A stretch of DNA of 8,159 nt from an uncultured Mycoplasmatota bacterium (GCA_900552335.1 URZL01000020.1:1-8159), one strand, 5' to 3'; numbered from the stretch's first letter, positions 1 to 6,561 are shown. The notes: generated by a model not told the origin, from the sequence alone. Numbers and translations are program-made.

Positions 1-480
1 TCAGATGCAACAAGCGGAATACAAGCAATGCAGTATGAAGTATATTTAAATGGAAATCAAGTAGATGCCAATCAATATTACAAAAGTTCTACTTATTCTA
101 GAACGTTAACATATGGAACATGGGATATTTATGTAAAAACATTAGATAATGCCAACAATTGGTATAGCACAAATTGGACACATTATACTTATTATGTTAA
201 TGTTTGTGGAAGTACACGTTCTAGCGCGAGCAATGGACATTGGGGAAGCTGTAGTGCAGATTGTGGAGGCGGAACACAATATTATTATGAAAATAGAACA
301 TATTACAGTAACCTAACAGGAGAATATTGTGGAAGCAGTTTCAATGTGAATACAGGAAGATATCAAAGCTGTAATACTGGTTCATGCGGAGGAGGCGGTC
401 ATAGTTGCTGCGGTGGATGTGTGGGATGCTATCCTTGTGGTAATGAGGTCTGTGGCTGTTCGACTAGCTGGACATGTTAG
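1..480 (+). CDS. C-terminal part of a secreted/surface protein with a TSP1-like module and cysteine-rich tail (5' truncated)
   Basis: The reading frame is open from base 1, so the gene starts upstream of the window; the ATG at 28 is internal. The visible 159 residues fall into three parts. Residues 1 to about 66 resemble the end of an Ig-like/fibronectin-like extracellular domain (DATSGI start, aromatic-rich beta strands). Residues about 78-138 resemble a thrombospondin type-1 repeat: GHWGSCSADCGGGTQ, a later ENR, and further cysteines before GSCGGGG. The last 30 residues are rich in glycine and hold eight cysteines in CC, CxxC and CxC spacings. There is no LPXTG, membrane anchor or other sorting signal at the C-terminus. 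The gene looks richer in G+C than its neighbours. A secreted, disulfide-rich, possibly adhesive protein is the likely role. That role is inferred from domain character; the family is not identified. Confidence 0.7.
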   Translation, partial: SDATSGIQAMQYEVYLNGNQVDANQYYKSSTYSRTLTYGTWDIYVKTLDNANNWYSTNWTHYTYYVNVCGSTRSSASNGHWGSCSADCGGGTQYYYENRTYYSNLTGEYCGSSFNVNTGRYQSCNTGSCGGGGHSCCGGCVGCYPCGNEVCGCSTSWTC

Positions 481-558
481 TAATTATTAAAAATAAATTA
501 GAAAGAATAATAATTTTGAAAATGCAAATGATATATAAAATTATTATATGGGAAAACA

Positions 559-999
559 ATGAACAAAAAAATAATAATTTCAATAATCTTTTTACTTCTT
601 TTAGTTGGTATAATCTTATTTGGATTATGTGACAGAAGGAAAAAAGACGAAAATGGCAATTATATTTATATATGTAAGAGTTATCAAAATGATTTGCAAA
701 GTAAAACTATAGCAATTTATAAATTAAAAATAAATAATGAAAATAATATCGTTCATTTATATAAAGGAAAACAATATATATTTTCAGACAAAATAGACTA
801 TTTTACTATGGTTCATGATGTAAGTTCAAAAAATGTGGATTATGAAGTAAATTTTGAAACTTTAACGATTACAATTAATGGTTATGATGAACCGTTAGTA
901 GATAAAAATGGTAATGTAATTAATCCAAATTACAAGGAATATAGGAAACAATATATTGATGAAAATTATCAATGTTATTTTGAAAAAAAATCATTCTAA
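559..999 (+). CDS. hypothetical membrane-anchored exported protein, 146 aa
   Basis: I do not recognise this protein. Residues 4-23 form one strongly hydrophobic segment preceded by MNKK, a typical signal anchor or uncleaved signal peptide. The remaining 120 residues are polar, rich in Asn, Lys and Tyr, and probably lie outside the membrane. A cysteine follows the hydrophobic segment (FGLCDRRKK), but the residue before it is Leu rather than Gly/Ala/Ser, so a lipoprotein signal is not convincing; the basic DRRKK just after it might also argue for the opposite topology. The start at 559 is preceded by a weak GGG ribosome site six bases upstream. A TTGAAA element lies at 516-521, but no good -10 box stands at the right distance. 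The gene stands alone and is closed by a terminator at 1025-1050. Confidence 0.6.
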   Translation: MNKKIIISIIFLLLLVGIILFGLCDRRKKDENGNYIYICKSYQNDLQSKTIAIYKLKINNENNIVHLYKGKQYIFSDKIDYFTMVHDVSSKNVDYEVNFETLTITINGYDEPLVDKNGNVINPNYKEYRKQYIDENYQCYFEKKSF

Positions 1000-1024
1000 A
1001 TGTTAGAAATTGATTTTATAGACC

Positions 1025-1050
1025 AAAAGAGTATTTTCCATACTCTTTTT
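1025..1050 (+). terminator. Rho-independent terminator after the 559-999 gene
   Basis: A ten-base-pair stem, AAAAGAGTAT (1025-1034) with ATACTCTTTT (1040-1049), encloses the five-base loop TTTCC and ends in a run of T. It lies 25 bases after the upstream stop codon and just before the recX promoter, so it separates the two transcription units. Confidence 0.8.
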
Positions 1051-1051
1051 A

Positions 1052-1080
1052 TTGACGAACATTTGTTTTTATAATATAAT
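1052..1080 (+). promoter_or_regulatory. sigma-A type promoter of recX
   Basis: TTGACG (1052-1057) and TATAAT (1075-1080) are separated by 17 bases. A second TATAAT at 1070-1075 has only a 12-base spacer and is unlikely to be used with this -35. Transcription should begin near 1087, which leaves only about nine bases before the recX ATG. Confidence 0.7.
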
Positions 1081-1095
1081 GAATTTGGTGATATC

Positions 1096-1848
1096 ATGGA
1101 AGTCAAAAAAATAAAGAAATTAAAAAATGGAAAATATAAACTACAATTGGATAATGATCAAAAAATTGTTACCTATGATGAAGTTATTTTAAATCATCAT
1201 TTATTATATGATAAAAATATAGATGAAGATTCTCTAAATAAAATTCAAATTGATACAAATTATTATGATATTTATTCGAAGGTGTTAAATTATATGTCTA
1301 CTAGAATGCGTTCTAGAAAAGAGATTATAGAATATCTTAATAGGAAGAGAGTAGATGAATTTGATTCTAAAAAAATATTAGATAATTTGGTCAAGCTAAA
1401 TTTAGTGAATGATGAAGCATTTTCTAAAGCGTATATTTCTGATAAAATATATTTAAATCATTATGGAAGAAATAGGATAAAAAAAGAATTGTTAGAACAT
1501 GATATTAGTGAAGAAATAATAGAAAAAAATTTAAGTCTTTATGATGACGATATATGGAAACAGAACTTAAAATCTTTAATAGAGAAGAAAATAAAAACTA
1601 CGACTTATTCTGGTTATATATTGAAACAAAAACTAATTTATGAATTTAGTAATCAGGGATACGACAGAAGTATGATACAAGCAGTTTTGGAAGAAATTGA
1701 GCTACCTAATCATTTACAAAAGGATTATGATAAAATTTACCAACAATTATCTAAAAAATATTCAGGTGAAATATTAAAAAATAAAATAAAGACAAAATTA
1801 TATACCAAAGGGTATTCGTCAGAAGAAATTAATGAAATATGCAATTAA
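1096..1848 (+). CDS. recX: RecX family regulatory protein
   Basis: RecX binds RecA filaments and modulates RecA activity in recombination and the SOS response, acting in the cytoplasm. The 250 residues are close to the usual length of Bacillota RecX (about 260). After an N-terminal beta-rich extension (residues 1 to about 50), the protein shows the repeated three-helix units of the family. Recognisable parts are YSKVLNYMSTRMRSRKEIIEYL, the VKLNLVNDEAFSKAYI segment typical of the second unit, and the RNRIKKELLEHDISEEII segment that follows. Related helices recur in the C-terminal half (LKQKLIYEFSNQGYDRSMI, then LKNKIKTKLYTKGYSSEEI). The ATG at 1096 has only a weak GGTGAT upstream and a very short predicted leader. 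The gene is monocistronic, with its own promoter, and shares a terminator with the convergent foldase gene. Confidence 0.88.
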   Translation: MEVKKIKKLKNGKYKLQLDNDQKIVTYDEVILNHHLLYDKNIDEDSLNKIQIDTNYYDIYSKVLNYMSTRMRSRKEIIEYLNRKRVDEFDSKKILDNLVKLNLVNDEAFSKAYISDKIYLNHYGRNRIKKELLEHDISEEIIEKNLSLYDDDIWKQNLKSLIEKKIKTTTYSGYILKQKLIYEFSNQGYDRSMIQAVLEEIELPNHLQKDYDKIYQQLSKKYSGEILKNKIKTKLYTKGYSSEEINEICN

Positions 1849-1873
1849 AAAAGACTTCAATGAAGTCTTTTTT
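1847..1873. terminator. bidirectional terminator shared by recX and prsA
   Basis: A perfect 12-base-pair stem, AAAAAAGACTTC (1847-1858) with GAAGTCTTTTTT (1862-1873), encloses the loop AAT. The A and T runs serve as U-tracts on either strand. The element overlaps the stop codons of both convergent genes (TAA at 1846-1848 for recX; 1872-1874 read on the minus strand for the foldase). Confidence 0.9.
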
Positions 1874-3062
1874 AAGCTTTAATTGTTTTGTTATATGCAT
1901 TTTCAATAGTTGTATCATTAATTTTTAAATTATATTCTTTTCTAATACTGTCCCATGTAGTAGTATATAAGTTACTATCGCTAGAAAGTTTAGATTCTAT
2001 AATTTCATTAGTTAAATCAGTTTTCATATTTTCAAGTGCTTCTTTATCAGTTTTACTAACTCTTAAAATAATGTGATATCCATATTTACTTTTAACTGGT
2101 TCAGAAGTATAAGAACCATCACTTAATTCTTTAACAGCATTGAAGAATTCATCTACAACATCACCTTTTGTGAAGTTTTCAATTAATCCATCCTTGTCTT
2201 TAGAACCAGAATCGGTTGAGTAAGAACTTACTAGAGAACTCCAATCTTCTCCATTATTTAATTTAGTGATTACTTCATTAGCAGTATTTTTAGCAGTTTC
2301 TTCAGCTGCAGCTTTTTCTTCATCAGACATACTATCAGATGTATTTGGTGTAATTAAAATATGTTTTGCCGTATAAGTATCTTCTACATTTTCATCATAA
2401 TATTTTTGAATTTCTTCATCAGTTATATTTTTAGCAAGATATTTTTTAACAACCTCTTCTTTTAAAATACTAGATTTAATTTCACTTACTAATTCGTCTT
2501 CTGATGCATAACCATAATTTGATAAAACATCGCTCCATTTATATCCCATTTGTGTATATTGATTAGAAAGGGAAGAAACTTGTTCTTTCGCTTTTTCTTC
2601 AGCGCCCTTAGTATCAGTGATTTCTCTTTCAATAATAGTATTATCAATCATATTGACTAATTCATTTGTACCATATTTTTCTTTAATAGAATCATATAGT
2701 TCATCTGCTGTAATATTTTTATTGTCAATAGATGCAACAATTTCTTTTCCATCACTTAATTTTACTTTATGACCTAGTGCAATTAAGACAATATTAATAA
2801 TTAATAATAAGCAAATTACACATAAGAAAATTAAAGTAAGATTTTCTTTTACAATTTCAGTAAAAGTTGGTTTTTTTTCATTTTTAGAAGAAACAACTTT
2901 TACTTCTTCCTTTTTTTCTGTAACAGGAATCACTTTTTCTACTTCTTTTTTAGAAACTTTTACTGTTTCTTTTTTTGGTGTAGTTTTACTACTTGTTTTT
3001 TTGACAGTTGTACTTGTCGTTTTTTTAGCACTTGTATTTTTACTATTTTTCTTTTCTGCCAT
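1872..3062 (-). CDS. prsA: PrsA-like membrane-anchored peptidyl-prolyl isomerase (parvulin foldase)
   Basis: This is an extracytoplasmic chaperone/prolyl isomerase that helps exported proteins fold outside the membrane. The start is ATG at 3062, preceded by AAAGGAGG at seven bases; a frame extension to 3083 would place the ribosome site inside the gene. The protein has 396 residues. Residues 1-66 are a Lys/Thr/Ser-rich low-complexity tail. Residues 75-97 form one membrane helix. Residues about 105-225 are a SurA/PrsA-like helical chaperone region. Residues about 232-336 are a parvulin domain with AKHILI, YSTDSGS, DGLIENFTKGDVVDEFF and PVKSKYGYHIIL. Classical PrsA is a lipoprotein of about 290 residues; here there is no lipobox, so the protein should be anchored by its helix with the basic tail in the cytoplasm. 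The parvulin fold is clear; the symbol is given by similarity. Confidence 0.87.
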   Translation of the reverse strand: MAEKKNSKNTSAKKTTSTTVKKTSSKTTPKKETVKVSKKEVEKVIPVTEKKEEVKVVSSKNEKKPTFTEIVKENLTLIFLCVICLLLIINIVLIALGHKVKLSDGKEIVASIDNKNITADELYDSIKEKYGTNELVNMIDNTIIEREITDTKGAEEKAKEQVSSLSNQYTQMGYKWSDVLSNYGYASEDELVSEIKSSILKEEVVKKYLAKNITDEEIQKYYDENVEDTYTAKHILITPNTSDSMSDEEKAAAEETAKNTANEVITKLNNGEDWSSLVSSYSTDSGSKDKDGLIENFTKGDVVDEFFNAVKELSDGSYTSEPVKSKYGYHIILRVSKTDKEALENMKTDLTNEIIESKLSSDSNLYTTTWDSIRKEYNLKINDTTIENAYNKTIKA

Positions 3063-3088
3063 TTTAAATCCTCCTTTGTACAATAATC

Positions 3089-3117
3089 ATTGTATCAAAA
3101 AAAACTTATAAATACAA
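3089..3117 (-). promoter_or_regulatory. sigma-A type promoter of the prsA-like gene
   Basis: Read on the minus strand, TTGTAT (3117-3112) and TACAAT (3094-3089) are separated by 17 bases. Transcription would start near 3082, about 20 bases before the ATG. The -10 box forms one arm of a six-base dyad (3079-3084 with 3089-3094), which could be an operator or chance. Confidence 0.6.
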
Positions 3118-3168
3118 CAAAATAAAAGGTTTTACAAGAAATTTTCACAAACTATAGGTAGAATGACG

Positions 3169-3196
3169 CACCATTTTTGAGTTCTACCATAGAATA
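3169..3196 (+). promoter_or_regulatory. candidate sigma-K type promoter of the YjcZ-like pair
   Basis: CATAGAATA (3188-3196) fits the mother-cell sigma-K -10 pattern CATAnnnTA. CACC (3169-3172), with AC as the sigma-K -35 core, stands 15 bases upstream. Late sporulation control would suit YjcZ-type proteins. The consensus is short and could match by chance in AT-rich DNA. An imperfect inverted repeat (3152-3163 with 3182-3192) overlaps the element. Confidence 0.4.
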
Positions 3197-3225
3197 TATC
3201 GAAAGATAAAAAAGGAGGAATGCTT

Positions 3226-3309
3226 ATGTGTAATACAGGAGTATCTGGAGCTGCTATCGTTTTAGTATTATTTATTCTTTTAATTATCATATTAGGAGCT
3301 TATATTTAA
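3226..3309 (+). CDS. YjcZ-family small sporulation membrane protein, 27 aa
   Basis: The protein is MCNTGVSG followed by a single hydrophobic helix, AAIVLVLFILLIIILGAYI, and a stop. This resembles the YjcZ family of tiny sporulation proteins, which end in a FALIVVLFILLIIVGA-like helix. ATG at 3226 is chosen because AAAGGAGG (3211-3218) lies seven bases upstream; the in-frame ATG at 3220 would overlap that site's spacing. The very strong ribosome site supports translation. It is followed after 12 bases by a second protein of the same design, so the two form a small operon. The molecular role of YjcZ proteins is not established. Confidence 0.75.
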   Translation: MCNTGVSGAAIVLVLFILLIIILGAYI

Positions 3310-3321
3310 GGAGGTGTAACT

Positions 3322-3456
3322 ATGGCTTGTTCAAATTCTTGCAATGAAACCCATACAAATTGCTCAAATACAACAAATAGTGGAGCTTCTTATGTTTGCA
3401 TTATTGTTCTATATATTTTACTAGCAATTATTATTGGTTCATTTATTGTTTACTAA
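3322..3456 (+). CDS. YjcZ-like small membrane protein, 44 aa
   Basis: The protein has a polar N-terminus of about 24 residues, rich in Asn, Thr and Ser with three cysteines (MACSNSCNETHTNCSNTT), then one membrane helix, VCIIVLYILLAIIIGSFIV. This is the layout of its upstream neighbour and of YjcZ-type sporulation proteins. AAGGAGGTG at 3308-3316 overlaps the stop codon of the upstream gene and lies five bases from the ATG, which suggests coupled translation. The N-terminal cysteine cluster is unlike the Gly/Tyr-rich start of Bacillus YjcZ and might allow disulfides or metal binding in the spore envelope; that is a guess. Confidence 0.7.
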   Translation: MACSNSCNETHTNCSNTTNSGASYVCIIVLYILLAIIIGSFIVY

Positions 3457-3475
3457 AACCTTAATAAGCAAATAT

Positions 3476-3503
3476 AAAACGACATATTTAATTATGTTGT
3501 TTT
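3476..3503 (+). terminator. hairpin between the YjcZ-like pair and spoIIGA, probable terminator
   Basis: AAAACGACATA (3476-3486) pairs with TATGTTGTTTT (3493-3503) through 11 base pairs including one G-T pair, around a six-base loop. The 3' arm ends in four T, but the sequence after it (ATTATACTTATTTT) is not a pure T-tract, so termination could be partial. The same arms resemble Spo0A boxes (TGTCGTT on the minus strand), and TATACT at 3506-3511 could be a -10 box for spoIIGA. Confidence 0.5.
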
Positions 3504-3527
3504 ATTATACTTATTTTGGGTGGTAAA

Positions 3528-4316
3528 ATGAAAATATATATTGATTTGATTTTACTGTTAAATTTTGGATTTGATTTTTTACTCTTACTGACTACATCTT
3601 ATTTATTAAAAAGAAATGCTTCTATTTTAAAATTAATTTTAGGTGCTTTATTTGGTAGTTTGAGTACTTTATTTTTGTTCTTTTCTATTTCTAATTTTAC
3701 CCTTTTTCTTTTCAAAGTAGGGATTAGTATAGGAATGATTTTGATTTCTTTTCAATTTAAAAATATTCATTTCTTTTTAAAGAATATCATCTATCTCTAT
3801 TTTAATAGTATGATTTTAGGAGGATGTTTATACTTTTTTAATATTCAATTTTCTTATAAACAAGTAGGCCTTATTTTTTATCACAATGGATTAAGCATTA
3901 ATTTTATAATATTGATTTTTGGATCTCCATTATTTCTTTATTTTTATATTAAACAGTTAAAACAATTAAAATCAAATCAAAAATGTTACTATCCTATCGA
4001 CTTTACATTGCAGAATGAATATCACCTAACAGGGTTTATAGATACTGGAAACCAAACAAAATCGATATACTCTAAAAAAGGTATTCATATTATCAATAAA
4101 AATATTATTTTAGAAGAATTGCCTTATTTTTATGAGCCAATAACAACAATGTCTGGTACGATGCTTATGAAATGTTTTAAAGTAAATGAGGCAACAATTG
4201 GTGATAAAAAATTCAAAAATGTCATATTTGGTATAAGTAAAGAATATTTTAAAATAGATGCAGATGTTATATTAAATGCAAGTATAAAGGAGGAACTAAA
4301 TGATAAAATGGATTAA
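3528..4316 (+). CDS. spoIIGA: sigma-E processing peptidase SpoIIGA
   Basis: SpoIIGA is the membrane aspartyl protease that cleaves the pro-peptide from pro-sigma-E in the mother cell, after a signal (SpoIIR) from the forespore. The protein has 262 residues, shorter than the roughly 309 of Bacillus subtilis. The N-terminal half starts with the family signature MKIYIDLILLLNFGFDFLLL and contains about five membrane helices (near 2-25, 34-54, 58-76, 83-101, 121-144). The C-terminal half is the protease domain, with the catalytic Asp172 in FIDTGNQTKS. ATG at 3528 is chosen because GGGTGG lies just upstream and the protein then begins like other SpoIIGA; the TTG at 3516 falls before that site. The gene overlaps sigE by 17 bases, the standard arrangement. 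Confidence 0.95.
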   Translation: MKIYIDLILLLNFGFDFLLLLTTSYLLKRNASILKLILGALFGSLSTLFLFFSISNFTLFLFKVGISIGMILISFQFKNIHFFLKNIIYLYFNSMILGGCLYFFNIQFSYKQVGLIFYHNGLSINFIILIFGSPLFLYFYIKQLKQLKSNQKCYYPIDFTLQNEYHLTGFIDTGNQTKSIYSKKGIHIINKNIILEELPYFYEPITTMSGTMLMKCFKVNEATIGDKKFKNVIFGISKEYFKIDADVILNASIKEELNDKMD

Positions 4317-4983
4317 GCAGTTATTACACAAAATTTTTAAAAGTGGTTTATATTTTGTTGGAAGTAGTGATAAATTACCAGAGCCACTTTCTAAGGAAGA
4401 AGAAACAGAGTATGTCTTAAGAAGTATGGATGGTGATTTAGAAGCAAAAAACAAATTAATAGAACATAACCTACGATTAGTAGTCTTTTTAGCCAAAAAG
4501 TATGAAAATACTTTGGTTGATTTAGAGGACTTAGTTAGTATTGGAACGATTGGATTAATTAAAGGTATCAGCACATATAAGTTGGATAAAAATATTAAAT
4601 TGGCAACTTATGCCTCTAGATGTATTGATAATGAAATATTGATGTTTTTAAGAAAAAATAAAAGACGAAAAACGGAAATTAGTTTTGAAGATAGTTTAAG
4701 TTACGATGGAGAAGGCAATGAACTTCATTTAGAAGATATTTTAGGTACAGAATCAGATATTGTTACAAAAGGATTAGAAGAAGAAACGGAAAAAAGACTA
4801 TTACATAATGAAATTGTTAAATTAAATGATCGTGATAAATTAATTATGACTTTACGTTATGGATTATTTGACAAAGAAGAAATGACACAAAAAGAAGTTG
4901 CAGAATATTTAGGAATTAGTCAATCTTATATTTCAAGAATTGAAAAGAAAATTATTAAGAAAATTAAAATGAATGTTGGTTGA
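4300..4983 (+). CDS. sigE: RNA polymerase sporulation sigma factor SigE (pro-sigma-E)
   Basis: Sigma-E directs the first mother-cell-specific transcription programme after asymmetric division. The protein has 227 residues. Residues 1 to about 18 are a basic, amphipathic pro-peptide, followed by LYFVGSSDKLPEPLS, which aligns with the processing site of Bacillus pro-sigma-E. Region 2 spans about 52-120 and contains NLRLVVFLAKKYENT, EDLVSIGTIGLIK and IKLATYASRCIDNEILMFLR. The DNA-binding helix-turn-helix of region 4 is at about 195-220, with TQKEVAEYLGISQSYISRIEKK. The start overlaps the spoIIGA end and has AAAGGAGG six bases upstream. SpoIIGA encoded next door is its activating protease. No sigG follows, unlike Bacillus. 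Confidence 0.95.
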   Translation: MIKWIKQLLHKIFKSGLYFVGSSDKLPEPLSKEEETEYVLRSMDGDLEAKNKLIEHNLRLVVFLAKKYENTLVDLEDLVSIGTIGLIKGISTYKLDKNIKLATYASRCIDNEILMFLRKNKRRKTEISFEDSLSYDGEGNELHLEDILGTESDIVTKGLEEETEKRLLHNEIVKLNDRDKLIMTLRYGLFDKEEMTQKEVAEYLGISQSYISRIEKKIIKKIKMNVG

Positions 4984-4989
4984 AATAAT

Positions 4990-5018
4990 TTGACAAAAAC
5001 TTATGAAAATGTTAAAAT
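4990..5018 (+). promoter_or_regulatory. sigma-A promoter of the 5044-6561 gene
   Basis: A perfect TTGACA (4990-4995) and TAAAAT (5013-5018) are separated by 17 bases, immediately after the sigE stop codon. Transcription would start near 5025, 19 bases before the ATG. This is the best sigma-A promoter in the window and implies vegetative expression independent of sigE. It also explains why a TTG start at 4990 is spurious. Confidence 0.75.
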
Positions 5019-5043
5019 AACCCACTGTTATAGGGGGTTATTT
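5015..5043 (+). promoter_or_regulatory. inverted repeat covering the ribosome site of the 5044 gene
   Basis: AAATAACCC (5015-5023) is complementary to GGGTTATTT (5035-5043), with an 11-base loop. The right arm contains most of the GGGGG ribosome site (5033-5037) and abuts the ATG. In RNA starting upstream, for example read-through from sigE, the hairpin could hide the ribosome site or act as a weak terminator. In RNA from the promoter just upstream the left arm would be mostly absent and the site free. Confidence 0.45.
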
Positions 5044-6561
5044 ATGTTATCAAGAAAAACAGAAATTCAAGAAATGAAAGATTTACTTACTAAAATTGGT
5101 CATTTAAAATTAACTTTAAATGAGAACGGATATCTTGTTAATAAACAGGAAATAGTAGATAAACTTTATTATCGAATTCAAGTTAAAATTGGTGAAAAAA
5201 GATTGGAAGAATTTAGTGAAACAGAATTAAACCAAATGCTTTATGATATTGATGAATGTTTATCTTGCATAGAAGGAAATCGTAAAAATTTTTTAATAGA
5301 AATGAAAGAAATGGTAAATACTAATTTAAAAAAGAAAACACTAGATCAAATAGAAAATATCAAAAGAAATAATAAAATGGGAAAAAGACATGTATACCAA
5401 ATAGACAGCTATATTGATATAGATACATTAAAAAATGTTATATACCCATTAATAGAGCCTAGTAAGTCAATTGACACAGTATCTCAGTCACTTATTGATT
5501 ATTTAAAAATAGATAGTTCTTCTTTAAAACATTCCGAAGTAACGATTCAAGTGTTGGATCAAAAAAAGGATTTAAAATCATATTTAGAGGCTTTCTATGT
5601 TTCTTTAGGAGTAAATGATGAATGGATCATTCAAAAATTAGATAAAGTTGGAATAAAAGAAAAAAATATAGATATTAAAGAATTCTTAAATTTATTAAAT
5701 AAAGTGATAAATCAAGAAGAACTTTTGGAAGAAATGAATGGGCTTGAAGATTATACAAATAATAATATTTCAGTTTTACTAGAAAAATATGGAATATCTT
5801 TAAATGAAAATAATATTACAAACTTTGTAGATTTTTTAAAACGACTTTCTTTTAATCATTTAGTTGAAAATCAATGCAATTTTCAGCCAATTCAAAGAAT
5901 GAAATATTACAATGAACAGAATGATGTTATTTGTAAAATCAAAATGGAAAGAAACAATCGTTTATTTACAACTTTAACAGAATTTGATGGCGAAATTTAC
6001 GAATCATTAAATTTTAAAGATGATGAAGAAGCTAAAAAATATCAAGAAGAAAATAATATTGAAGAAGATTTATCAGAGGATGTAGTTAGTGTACTTCATT
6101 TTCATTCGGAATCTATTTTAAATGATTGGTATAATAAGCTAACAATTTTAAAATATCGTAAAGGATGTATGTACATTAATTATGGAGAAAGACTATTTGT
6201 ATTAAATAAAGTAAACAATTGTAGTATTACAGCAGAAGAAGTAGAGGCTTTAATAAAAGAATTTGAATATAGAGATATAGACAATGAATTTATCAAATAT
6301 GTTGTTCATGAATTAAAACAATTCCAAAAAAGTTTAATAGAAAAAAAGGATAGAAAAAAATTAAAAACAACACTAACAAATTCAAGTGAAACAACAGAAC
6401 TATATAATATGATTCATAAAAGAGAAAATAGTTTAGAAGAGTCTAAAAAAATATTAAATGATGAAAATTATGGAACTGATAAAACAATTTATTTGAAAAT
6501 AAAAGTAGTAAGTGATATACCGATTACTTTTGAAAAAAACACACAATTAGTATTGAAGTAA
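5044..6561 (+). CDS. hypothetical cytosolic protein, 505 aa
   Basis: I do not recognise this protein. It has no signal peptide and no membrane helix. It is rich in Lys, Glu, Asn, Ile and Leu, with several stretches that look alpha-helical or coiled-coil (about residues 1-110 and the Lys/Glu-rich 405-470). The middle part (about 270-400) has a mixed beta/alpha look with KIKMERNNRLFTTLTEFDG, LHFHSES and GCMYINYGERLFVLN. No catalytic or nucleotide-binding motif is evident. The start is ATG at 5044, six bases after GGGGG; the upstream TTG at 4990 belongs to the -35 box. It stands between sigE and the OLE locus but has its own strong promoter, so position says little about its role. Confidence 0.7.
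   Translation: MLSRKTEIQEMKDLLTKIGHLKLTLNENGYLVNKQEIVDKLYYRIQVKIGEKRLEEFSETELNQMLYDIDECLSCIEGNRKNFLIEMKEMVNTNLKKKTLDQIENIKRNNKMGKRHVYQIDSYIDIDTLKNVIYPLIEPSKSIDTVSQSLIDYLKIDSSSLKHSEVTIQVLDQKKDLKSYLEAFYVSLGVNDEWIIQKLDKVGIKEKNIDIKEFLNLLNKVINQEELLEEMNGLEDYTNNNISVLLEKYGISLNENNITNFVDFLKRLSFNHLVENQCNFQPIQRMKYYNEQNDVICKIKMERNNRLFTTLTEFDGEIYESLNFKDDEEAKKYQEENNIEEDLSEDVVSVLHFHSESILNDWYNKLTILKYRKGCMYINYGERLFVLNKVNNCSITAEEVEALIKEFEYRDIDNEFIKYVVHELKQFQKSLIEKKDRKKLKTTLTNSSETTELYNMIHKRENSLEESKKILNDENYGTDKTIYLKIKVVSDIPITFEKNTQLVLK

Noticed and set aside
482..515. Inverted repeat AATTATTA / TAATAATT after the first gene
   Set aside because: It has only A-T pairs with an 18-base loop, so it is expected by chance and too weak for a terminator.
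559..640. Lipoprotein signal in the 146-residue protein
   Set aside because: The residue before the cysteine is Leu, which does not fit the lipobox.
1888..2076. 62-codon plus-strand frame opposite the prsA-like gene
   Set aside because: It lies entirely antisense to a well-supported gene, has no ribosome site, and mirrors its codons.
4296..4574. 92-codon minus-strand frame opposite sigE
   Set aside because: It is the antisense shadow of sigE and has no promoter or ribosome site.
4990..5043. TTG start at 4990 for the 505-residue protein
   Set aside because: The TTG is part of a TTGACA -35 box, and the good ribosome site precedes the ATG at 5044.
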